Below, piece by piece: positions 52,569 to 61,480 of a DNA stretch of 64,000 bases. Numbering within the stretch: position 1 is the first letter of the stretch; each line of letters begins with the position of its first letter. Source of the stretch: Nannochloropsis oceanica (Eukaryota; Sar; Eustigmatophyceae; Eustigmatales; Monodopsidaceae); the NCBI GenBank assembly GCA_004519485.1, contig CP038112.1, positions 248,001-312,000 on the forward strand, in the 5' to 3' direction. The notes beneath the pieces were generated by a model. The model was given only the letters and a program-made list of their open reading frames with translations. It had not been told where the DNA came from and did no database searches. A program made the translations under genes and the position numbers.

Positions 52569-54524
52569 TCATCTCAAGTCCACGACGGCAAACGCTGAGT
52601 CTTCCCACATGACCGCGTGGTGGTTCTTGTAGATTTGGGGGTCGGGCAGAGGATGAGGGTGGAAACCGCGTAGTTCGCACCTCTGAATAAGCTGCAAGCC
52701 CTCGGGTTCGGTCAGGCGGAAGACGCCCACTTCTGGCTTCTGAGGATTGCACAGCGCGACGACCACGGCGACGGCTTCTGGCAACATGGTTTGATAGCCG
52801 CAATGCGTGTGGATGTCGACAGAAGACATGAAGCACTTCTGACTCGGGTGCGTATGGATCCAGCCAAGCTGCAGCAAATTCTTCCCATCTGCCGAACAGC
52901 AGTACCCAATGAGTTCCTCTTCGTGTGTCATGCCGACGGTGTCCGACGTGCCCTCTTGCTTGGGTATAATTAGAGTGGTGCAACGCATGAGCCCTGCCCC
53001 GTCTTGGACCCCAGCGAGAACACCGCATGTCTCGATGCCATCTGGTGGCTACGAGAAGGAGAGTAGATGAGAGAAGGAATGACATCAGGGTTAATATGAT
53101 CTTCATTGAGGCCCCATAGAATAATCCGAGGGAAACGACGAGAAAACGGAGTATGACAAGCATACATCCAACCACCCCTGTCATCACTCCTCCTCTCATC
53201 CCACCAGCACCGAAGCACGCACCTTCCTACTATTCGCATCGGCAATCTCTAGAAACTTGCCCACCAGCCCACTCGGTAGCACCATCCTCCTCAACATCCC
53301 CCTCTTCCTAAACCAAACCTCCTGCCCGGGGACCGCAAACGGAGAAACCATCAACTCCCCCTTCTTCCCCTCCCCCTCCTCCTCCTCCTCTTTCTCCTTC
53401 TTCTTCCCCCCCACAGGCGAGGAAAGACAAGGGTAGTAATGCCGTACTCTCGGTGATGCAGGGTCATCCGCCTCCTCCAACCTCAAGGAATTAAATGCGG
53501 TTTCGAGCTCAGTGGCGCTCAAGCCGCTCTTCACACTGTTGTCGGCGTCCACCGGAGGAAGAGGAGGGCCATCATCCAAAAACAAAGGAGGCGCCGACGG
53601 CTCGAGCATCATGCTCCCAGATATGCTTGCCACTGACAACGGTGAATGTAGCTCGTCCTCGAGCAGGTGTCCAACCTCTCCCTCCTTTCCTCGGCCCAGG
53701 GGACTGAGCAATCGCTTGCTAGACAAGGCATCCCATCCTCTTAAATGGCACAGGCGCCTTTCCAAGTCATCTTCCATAGCTTGGCCTGGTGATGATGGAG
53801 GAGCGGCTGATGCAACGGGAGGGCAAGAAGGAGAAGCCACACCTCGACAACAGCGCTCGGCGATTTCTGCTGTGATCGCGCCATTGACCTCTTCCAGTGC
53901 CTTAAGCGCCTGTCGACGCTCACCTACTAACCAGTTCTTTTCACGGCCGAAAGTGGCTTCTTTGTAGGCAATGTGCTCGGGAATGCAATCGAGGGCGAGG
54001 CGGAGGAAGCGCTTATAGAAAATGTAGGCCTGTTGGGGTACGTGCGGTGTGGTAGGAGGGCAGAGGGACGGAGAAAAGATGGTGTGTGTTTGAAAGAGTT
54101 GATCATCCCAAAGCAAGGAAAATTTTCCCTTCAGACATCATTACGATCAAATTATTCCTCATTCAGATACGGATTTATCTTCCCTATGCTTGATGTCGGC
54201 CGAAGGCATGCCTTTCCAACCCCTCCTTCCCTCCCAGAAGGGAAGTGCGACGTACCCGATCGATGTCGCGCGATTCCCTGAATTGCTGTGCCTGAGCCAG
54301 GACCTGCTTGCTCATCCCATAGTAAACACTGAGACGGGTGCTGTCTTGAAGCTTGGGAACCTCCACATACCTATGTCAGGGAGGGAGGAGGGAGGGTTTG
54401 ATCATGCTTCCTACAACTCGCGGCAGCAGGTGACTGCTCTTCTTTCTACGCACCTGTCCAGCTCCTTCAAATGGCGCTTGGAGAGCTCCTCCACGACTGC
54501 ACCAGCAGGCGACGCCACGGGCAT
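52569..54524 (-). CDS. AMSH-type JAMM deubiquitinase (STAMBP family)
   Basis: Four exons on the minus strand: 54524-54454, 54370-54256, 54029-53223 and 53048-52569, all GT-AG, giving 490 residues. The N-terminal MIT-like region is split over exons 1-3 and rejoins smoothly as LKELDRYVEVPKLQDSTRLSVYYGMSKQVL, AQAQQFRESRDIDRAY and IFYKRFLRLALDCIPEH. It should bind ESCRT-III tails. After a low-complexity middle, the JAMM metalloprotease domain has GIETCGVLAGVQDG (catalytic Glu), LGWIHTHPSQKCFMSSVDIHTH (HxH and the AMSH-specific insert region) and CELRGFHPHPLP. AMSH enzymes remove K63-linked ubiquitin from cargo on endosomes before sorting into multivesicular bodies. It is close to the length of human AMSH (424). 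It is divergent with the BolA gene, with starts 353 bp apart. Confidence 0.92.
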
Positions 54525-54876
54525 TGGAGCCGTGTCTGTGTATGAGGTGGATAAGGAGGGAGTGAGGGTGTGATGTAGTGGCGGCGAGGCGGCCTTCCCT
54601 CCTGCCGTTGCGTCTATCTGATCTCAAATTACGTATACCCGATTCCGACTGAAGCTTAAGGTACTAGACTGATTCCTCAATGCTTTCATTGGCAAAGCAT
54701 GGGCGCCTGGGGGGCTATGCTGACATTGTCTGGCACTTCTGTGCACGAATTCAACCTCCCCACTCCTCACTCCTCTACATTCGCGACACTCAACACACAA
54801 CAGAGTCCAAAGAAAGCAGCACACCCAGGAGTACAGCATCTTTCTCATCTGCACTCATACTAGCCTTGTCTCCTAC
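54525..54876. promoter_or_regulatory. Divergent promoter region, AMSH / BolA
   Basis: A 352-bp spacer between divergent ATGs. It should carry both promoters. No obvious TATA box. Confidence 0.5.
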
Positions 54877-55302
54877 ATGTTATTCCGCACCTCGGCGATC
54901 CTCGCAAGACATAGCTCAAGAACCCAGACCGCTGCAGCTCTCCGTCATCTCAGTAGGAGCAGCACCAACATCATGACCATCCCTTGCGGGCCAGTCCAAA
55001 AATCCATCCAAGACAAGCTCCAAGACGCCTTGACCCCCGCCCATTTGCAGATCATCAACGAAAGCAGCAGTCACAACGTGCCCAAGGGCTCGGAGACACA
55101 TTTCAAGGTGGTGGCGATCTCGGCCTTGTTCGAAGGCAAGGGTTTGCTAGCCCGGCATCGACTGATCAATGGGATTCTCAAAGAGGAGTTAGACACGGGG
55201 GTACACGCCCTTTCGATTGTGGCTAAGACGGCATCGGAGTGGGAGAAGGTGCAAGGCGCTGTGCCGGCCTCACCGGCCTGCAGAGGGGGAAGCAAGAAAT
55301 GA
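54877..55302 (+). CDS. BolA-family protein with organelle leader
   Basis: Single exon of 141 residues. BolA proteins pair with monothiol glutaredoxins and help handle [2Fe-2S] clusters. The BolA fold spans residues 40-125: PVQKSIQDKLQDALTPAHLQIINESSSHNV, then GSETHFKVVAISALFEGKGLLARHRLINGILKEEL and VHALSIVAKTASEW. The invariant His (SSSHN) and FEG-K/R-RHR loop are present. Residues 1-32 are Arg/Ser/Ala-rich with no acidic residue (LFRTSAILARHSSRTQTAAALRHL), typical of a mitochondrial presequence. An internal Met33 just before the domain could give a second, cytosolic form. The overall length matches mitochondrial BOLA1-type proteins. Confidence 0.9.
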   Translation: MLFRTSAILARHSSRTQTAAALRHLSRSSTNIMTIPCGPVQKSIQDKLQDALTPAHLQIINESSSHNVPKGSETHFKVVAISALFEGKGLLARHRLINGILKEELDTGVHALSIVAKTASEWEKVQGAVPASPACRGGSKK

Positions 55303-56196
55303 GGATAGGACGGAATGACGACAAAAAAGGAAATGAAATGCAAAATCGATGTGTACTGGACTGAACTTTCAGGCTTCGTCCTGTTCTTTGCCATTTCTCA
55401 CTATCCCGCCTTCTAGTATCTCCACGCCAGTCTCGGTCGGCATCTACGTTGTTTGTTGCTGCGATCAGTGTCGATAGGAGAAGCTGCGTACGCACAGTCA
55501 AAATCCGCCGTGAATTCTTCTCTCCATCTACCCCTCACTGCCTTCCCCCTCTTCGTCTTCCTCCCCATCAATTTTCATTCATTCTACCCACGAATCAGTG
55601 TGCCATACGAGGGCGTCATTTCCCTTTTTTGAGCAGTCACGACATAGCGGCGTGGCAACGAGGTCTGAGGAGAAGGGAAAATAGGTAGATCGATCTGAAC
55701 ATCCATACAAGAATATAAACATTTGTTAGAAGTGGCAAAATCGTGTTCTATCATACATTTTTATAATTTAAAAAGCATGCAGGCCAAACACACATTTGCG
55801 CCCACTGCTCTTCGTCCTGCTCCTGCTCTCTCCTCTTCCCCTAATTCCAAACCCCATCCCCCTACTTCAACCCCTCCACATGTACAAGCACAAAATTGTT
55901 GTGATTACTTGGCCCAGAGCCAGATCTCACATTCCTAGCTCCAGCAAGCAGCAAACCCTCAGCTTGGCCTCTCTTGCAACCATAAAAAATATATACCTCC
56001 TTCTCTCCTTCCATTCATCTGGCTTGGTCTTTCTATCCCCTTCGTCTTTGTCCACAGAAACAATTACACGATGAAATCTTCTGGAGACGTGAGTGTGGAT
56101 ATTTTTCCCCCTCCCTCCCTTTCTGCCCTACTCTTTGTGACCATTTTACACAAAAATCTTCATCAAAGCCTTCCTCCTTACTCCCACTCCTTCGCC
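55303..56196. other. Intergenic, convergent 3' ends
   Basis: About 890 bp between BolA and the alpha/beta hydrolase gene stop. AT-rich near 55690-55790. A short ATG frame at 56071 runs into a donor-like GTGAGT, but nothing follows on that strand. Confidence 0.5.
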
Positions 56197-57606
56197 TTAC
56201 TCATCCTCCATCATTCTTCTTTTCCCGGTACGGAATGATCCCCCTGCTCCCGTAGCATGCCCAAAGATCCCCCTCCCTCCCCACATACCATTCGCCGCCT
56301 CCAATCGCTTTTCCAGCGAATGCTGCGGCCGCTGCTGCTGAGCATTCACTCTCCCCCCCTCCTGCTCCTCCTCCTGCTCCTCCTCTTCCTCCTCTTCCTC
56401 CTCTTCCTCCTCCTCCTTCTCCTCCTCCTCGCCAATCTCCTCCTGATTACATTCATTTGTTTTCTTCGAGAAAAGAGGAACAGCAGAGGCTTCAGTCGGA
56501 GCAGTAGTCCGAGCAGCAGCAGCAGCAGTAGCAGCAGCAGTGGCCTCATAGTGTGCCAGCAACCGTGCCACGAGCTCAATCCCGGACGCACCCATGAACA
56601 AATTCATATGCCCATACTCTGGTAAACACAAATCATCCGTCCTCCCCAACCGCGTAGGACTCCAGGCCTGCCGCCAATTGTGAATCACAATCTGGTCCCT
56701 GACGGCATAGACACACTGGACAGGCGTCGCGACACGAGAGAGGTACTCGAGTGTCTCCGAGAGGAAACCCGAGCTGGGCTGCATCTGCCATAGAGAAGGG
56801 ATCTGGATGAATAACGTCAAATAAATCGTCCCTGCCAAGGGGCTCAGCCAGAAGGATAGGGCGATTACCAAGGCAAACGTGACTAGGTACCCGAGGTAGA
56901 TGACGTGGGTGCCGCGGAAAGGCGTCCCCATGGTGATCAACCGTCTAATTCGTGTCTCTCCTTTCATCATACTCCGCACGCTTATCAGCCCCCCCATGGA
57001 ATGTGCCACCACATACACGTCCTCCAAGCCGTGTCTGTCTAAAAACGTGGTTAGCAAGCTCGCCTTACGATCAATGCACCCAAGCTGCGACCCCAAAGGC
57101 ACGGGATAAACAGGGTACCCCTCCGCCGCCAACCGTTCCGCCATCTTCCGAAAGCTCCGCGTTCGACCGCACCATCCAGGCACAAGGAGTACAGGTCGCT
57201 TACTGCCTTGTGTCTGGGGCAGGAGAACTTGGTCGTAGGCTGCGCAGATTACGGCGTCCAACACATACGAGGTCAGGAAAAAGCGTTCTCGCCACCGTTG
57301 CTGGAAGCCCACCTTGACCTCCATGGGCGGATGCCCCTTTCCTTCAGCCTCCAGCTCTGCCAATCGAAGCTTCTCTTGGTGTATCTCCTCTTCCTTGGCC
57401 GCCCTCTCGCCTTCTTCCTTCTCTGCCTGTGCATGCTCCTCCTTATCCATTCGTCCTGTGCGCGCGATCGATCGAGGTTCCCCTCCTATCCGCCCGGACA
57501 CTGTCCGCCACAAGGTGAAGCGACTGCTCCTCCGCACTCCTGCCGCCACGACAAATTCCTCGGCCCGGACCAGATTTCGTGGCGGGCTGTACAAAAAGGG
57601 CGCCAT
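56197..57606 (-). CDS. Alpha/beta hydrolase (lipase/acyltransferase-like) with membrane segment
   Basis: Single exon, 469 residues from the ATG at 57606. A Lys/Glu-rich helical segment (about 60-105) precedes the hydrolase fold: PVLLVPGWCGRTRSFRKMAERLAAEGYPVYPVPLG (oxyanion strand and loop), VYVVAHSMGGLISVRSMM with nucleophile Ser near residue 200, then LITMGTPFRGTHVIYLGYLV. A hydrophobic stretch TFALVIALSFWLSPLAGTIYLTLFI looks like a hairpin or membrane-binding insert. CVYAVRDQIVI and LPEYGHMNLFMG supply the acid and a likely catalytic His. The pattern resembles bacterial EstA/LipA-like and plant triacylglycerol-lipase-like esterases; I cannot give a substrate. The tail has a run of about 18 Glu and Ala/Thr-rich sequence of no obvious function. 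Confidence 0.82.
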   Translation of the reverse strand: MAPFLYSPPRNLVRAEEFVVAAGVRRSSRFTLWRTVSGRIGGEPRSIARTGRMDKEEHAQAEKEEGERAAKEEEIHQEKLRLAELEAEGKGHPPMEVKVGFQQRWRERFFLTSYVLDAVICAAYDQVLLPQTQGSKRPVLLVPGWCGRTRSFRKMAERLAAEGYPVYPVPLGSQLGCIDRKASLLTTFLDRHGLEDVYVVAHSMGGLISVRSMMKGETRIRRLITMGTPFRGTHVIYLGYLVTFALVIALSFWLSPLAGTIYLTLFIQIPSLWQMQPSSGFLSETLEYLSRVATPVQCVYAVRDQIVIHNWRQAWSPTRLGRTDDLCLPEYGHMNLFMGASGIELVARLLAHYEATAAATAAAAARTTAPTEASAVPLFSKKTNECNQEEIGEEEEKEEEEEEEEEEEEEQEEEQEGGRVNAQQQRPQHSLEKRLEAANGMWGGRGIFGHATGAGGSFRTGKRRMMEDE

Positions 57607-58887
57607 GCTTGGTGCAGGTGTATGTATCTCTTTGCTACTGTAGCCACTTGCTCGCCCTCGCAACTCCAGGCCTCAGAACAACAGATTTATTTTGGTCGGC
57701 TGACAAAGCCCCCTGACGCTCTTCTGTCGAGAAGATGTGTAGGGATAGATAAGAAGGATGAATTTCAAAGGAAGAGGACGATAGAACAAAACCGCATTTC
57801 GCTAGGTCAGACCCCGTCCTCTTCCTTCCAAGGGGGGCGCTGCGCGTGTTCGCGTGGGCTGTACATCCCCTCAAAAAACAACTGGGGCGGCGCCAGGGCA
57901 ATTAAATACACTGCTGTATCATAAATATCGTCTGCCATTCGTGCCGGGAATTCCTGATGCTCCTGGAAGCGTGTACCGGATACTCCAAGCAACAGAGCCA
58001 GATGCACGACATCCCTGCAGGTACCCCAGTCGCTCGAGGCTGGCCCACCGTTATTTTGCTTCCTTGTCTTATCGGAAAGTGCGCGAGCGATAAATATTAA
58101 AACCCTTGGATCTCTTAGCAAATGCAATGACTGACAAGAGTATGGATGGATGCAAGCATTGCTCTCTGCTGTGTGGGTTGCTTGACTGCCGCAAGCCGTA
58201 TGCCGAAAGGATGCGTCAATGTCAACTTGGCGAGTGCGGCCCATGCCGTAAAGTAGGCTTTGTTTGCGCGTTTTGTGCATGTCGGGTGTGCATAATTGCG
58301 TGCATCTTTACGTGCGTGCCGGATGGATATCATACCGTAAGATTTTGCGACTCTTTGTGGGGGGTTCTGTGTCCGTGGTTATTGGATATGAGTGGATTGG
58401 GAGGGTGAGGAACACGCATGTGATCGACACGAGTGAGTGAAACACTTATGCATTTGCTCAAAAAGTACGAACTGATTTCCTGTATATCGTACAAACGCGC
58501 GATTAAGCATCGGACGAGTGAACATAATGTGTCACTCGGTATAGCGGTGCCGCGTGCAATTACAAATCAATGAAACTCCTTCTCTACAGCTCGGATCGAG
58601 ACCAAAATGGTCTTTGTTTTCATTCCATATTATCGGAGTCGTCGACTCTCGCCGTGTAGCATTTTTTACATTACATGGTCGAATATTCATCCACTCTCCA
58701 GACGTGTAGAAATCATACAATGAAAAGGATACGTAAATCAATTCCTACGCATCATGCAAATGCCTGCGCTTTCGTTTCATTTCTTCTCATCTCTTGATTC
58801 GAATCTTCTGTACACGTTCATGTATAGTACACGCCGCCCACCATGTTGATAATCGATGAGAGCGTCACAACTTCTTTCCCATGCTCA
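57607..58887. other. Intergenic region between two minus-strand genes
   Basis: About 1.28 kb holding the hydrolase promoter and the NPRL3 3' side. A 43-codon ORF (57938-57807) is listed separately. No RNA gene recognised. Confidence 0.45.
57807..57938 (-). CDS. Possible 43-residue small ORF
   Basis: ATG-initiated on the minus strand: MADDIYDTAVYLIALAPPQL then FFEGMYSPREHAQRPPWKEE. It has a short hydrophobic middle and a charged end, which is compatible with a small inner-membrane subunit, but I recognise no family. It lies 200 bp upstream of the hydrolase start. Could be chance. Confidence 0.2.
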   Translation of the reverse strand: MADDIYDTAVYLIALAPPQLFFEGMYSPREHAQRPPWKEEDGV

Positions 58888-60664
58888 TCACATCTTTTCC
58901 AGCCCCTGTCCCTCAAAAAGCTCAATCTCATGTACAATATCCTGCTGTAGGAGCCACACCAGTTGCGCCAGGCGCTCGACTTGGCCGTCCTGGACGGTAG
59001 GACAATAATTGGAGTGTGATTAAAAGCAGCGGATAGCTATAGAATGCTACCCTCCTTCCATATTCCAGCCGACTAAGTCATGGCACATCGCCTTCTCCTT
59101 TTCAAACCATCATCCCGCGGCCTCTTTTTACCTCAGTTAAGCCTTCCAGGAGACCTTGCAGACTCTTACCCGCCCCGAACGAGCCGAGCACGCTAAAAAA
59201 GGAGGAGATGGGGAAACGCTGCTCAAATGCCATGGCATGCATGGAAAACACCTGCGTCGGCGCCGTGGGTTTGATCTATTGCACATTGAGCAGTGGACAA
59301 GGAAATAGAGAGAGCGTGAAGGTCGTTCTGAGGGTTAGCTTTGAAATTAGCGTATTGCTCATTTACTGACTCTACTGTGGTAGGAAATTGTTGTGTTATT
59401 TTTTTGTGAGGCCACATAGGCATCACAAGACGATTCCCGTCGATCCACACACTCATGGCCGTCAACACTCAAACCACCCACTCACCGCATAAATACTTTG
59501 CAATGAAATGGTACGAATGACACGTGCAAGTCGCCAATGCACGAGGTGGGCCGTCAACAGGCGCAGTTGTGGTAGGGCAATGCGGGTCGCTGCCGAGATC
59601 TCCTTCAGCGTCTTTAGTGGGTTGGCAGCTTGCACAAACATAGCCAGCTGCTCTGACCCGTCCTTAGGTAGCTTCGCCAGAATAGTCTCCTCACTCATTA
59701 GCAGAAGCAGGGTATGGTCGGGCTGAACACGCTCCGGCCTCGCATCCACCAAGACCAGCTCGTCCTCCTCCTCGTCCTCCTCCTTGTCCTCGTCCTCCTT
59801 CTCCTGGCCTCCTCTGCCTCGCCGGGTGGGCAGCCACCCCGGCAAGCTAAGGCGGATCCAACCATTTACGGCAACATCAAGTCCCCCACCGTCCTCAAGC
59901 CCATGAAAGGCCTCTTTTAGATCACTTGCCAGAGCGCTTTCCTCCATCATCGTGTCAAGCATCGTCTGGGCGTCCTCCGCCGTGCCAAGGCCCTCCCCCC
60001 CCTGTGCATCCTCTCCAATATCCAACAGCCTCCGGACCTCTTTGCTCACATATCGACAGCGACGCTCTTCATGCAACAAAGCCTTGGTCAGAAGCTCCAA
60101 TACATTTTCCAAGTGCTGCAGCTGCCTTTCTTTGTCGCCCCTGTCATCCTCTTTCATCCAATGCGCCGCTGTCGCTTTCTGGCCCACGCGGCGCCAAACC
60201 AACAATCGCCTGCGTGCAGCTGCCACAGCGATTGCTGACGATGATTCCTGGGGCTGTGGTTGGTTTGAATGCTGAGCGGTGGGCGGCAGGCGGGCGATGG
60301 CGAGGATGATATTAAACAGGAGGACGTCGTCCGTCGCCGTCTCCTTGGTGGCGCTGGCCGTAGGCACAGGATAACTCAAGTAGTGCACGCGATCAATGCA
60401 CACCCGGAAAGGCCGACCGCACAAGGGAGCCTTTGGCCGGAAGAGTCGTGCAAAAACCTCGGGGGTCAACTGGTGAAATTCAGCTGCGCACCGCTGGAGT
60501 GCCCAGCTCATCACAAGCCCCCCTGATTTGCCATGCCGAAGCCCATATTCCCGCAGAGCTGGGTACCGGAATACGAGCCGCTGACCTTTGTTGGCATCAT
60601 CCACCACCAAGGCGATGCCTAGTAGCATGGGGACGCCCTCTTTAGCCCGCGGCTGGTGATCCAT
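58888..60664 (-). CDS. NPRL3: NPRL3, GATOR1 complex subunit (nitrogen permease regulator 3-like)
   Basis: Three exons on the minus strand: 60664-59486, 59251-59132 and 58989-58888, all phase 0 GT-AG, giving 466 residues. The protein starts with a longin-like strand, PMLLGIALVVDDANKGQRLVFRYP, then LCGRPFRVCIDRVHYLSYPV and VLLFNIILAIARL, then a coiled segment (LQHLENVLELLTKALLHEERRCRYVSKEVRRLL). The winged-helix/C-terminal half follows: PDHTLLLLMSEETILAKLP, MFVQAANPLKTLKEISAATRIALPQLRLLTAHLVHWRLARVI and, across exons, SIYAVFSMHAMAFEQRFPISSFFSVLGSFGAGKSLQGLL. NPRL3 with NPRL2 and DEPDC5 inhibits TORC1 when amino acids are scarce. The gene is shorter than the human one (569). A 75-bp copy of its start region sits 347 bp upstream. 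The ATG at 60664 is the first in frame. Confidence 0.9.
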
Positions 60665-61480
60665 AAGACCGGAAAAGTCGGATGGGGCGTTCTGTAAGGT
60701 AGGGCTTGGAATCCGAGGATGTCGCGCGAGCTGCACCGGGCCACTTCTACACCAGCCGCAGCGCTGGAGGTCTTAATGTGAGTGTGTGCGATGTAAGACA
60801 GGTGATGAGAACAAGTAACAATCATATAGTATAGGGGTGTCTTTGTTTGCCCTCTGGCGCTTTTTCGTGAGCATTATATTTTAAGTCAGGTAAGAGCGTG
60901 GTGCCTTTTTTTACAAATAGACGTGCAAGATAAGGAAACAACGGTTACCAATTGAAAAAAGATGCATAGTAGCACGGGGACTCCCTCTTCAGCCCACGGC
61001 TGGTGCTCCATAAGACCGGAAACGTCGGATGGGGCCGCGGCCTCTCTCGTCTTGCGGCTGGACTACATGACGTGCTTCTTCGGTGACTATGCAGCTTCGT
61101 CTTTACTGGTTCGAGGGAAGCAGTGGGCGAAAAGAAATGCCACGCAACGGAGGCGGCACATACGCTTTTTCATGTCGAGTCCCGGGCCGCGAGAGCCTCC
61201 AACAGTCGAATCTTTCTCGGCTGCAGCGGCAGCGATGGCTTTAGCACAGGTGGAACCACGGTCTAAGATCTCGGCCTTCCCTGCTACTTCACTGTCTCTA
61301 AAAACAACGAGACTTTTTTGTAGGCGACGTGAGTGACTTGAAAGAATAAGCGACAAATGTGAATAATTAAAACCTCACTTGTGCGTTCATTCGAGGTATT
61401 TACGCCATTTGCTTGTCCTTGCTTTCTTGCACTTTTCAGATTCCATCGAATGTCTGGTTTTTGATGGCTCCCGCTTTTCC
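60665..61480. other. Intergenic, NPRL3 upstream region with partial duplicate
   Basis: About 815 bp between NPRL3 and RABL6, both on the minus strand. It holds the NPRL3 promoter, the duplicate at 60961-61035, and unremarkable DNA. An Ala/Ser-containing frame at 61087-61356 (-) shows no domain. Confidence 0.5.
60961..61035 (-). pseudogene. Duplicate of the NPRL3 start region
   Basis: Seventy-five bases aligned without gaps to 60614-60688, with seven mismatches (68/75 identical). On the minus strand it reads SDVSGLMEHQPWAEEGVPVLL against SDFSGLMDHQPRAKEGVPMLL of NPRL3 and stays open. It begins upstream of the matching ATG, so it copied both leader and start codon. It lies 5' of the real gene, and a donor-like GTAACC follows about 15 bases on; it could be a dead tandem copy or an alternative first exon. 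Confidence 0.85.

Noticed and set aside
56071-56095. Start exon (ATG then GTGAGT donor) on the plus strand
   Set aside because: No downstream plus-strand exon; the next gene is on the opposite strand.
58106-58408. Cys-rich 100-codon plus-strand frame
   Set aside because: Cys residues lack zinc-finger spacing, and there is no homology I recognise.
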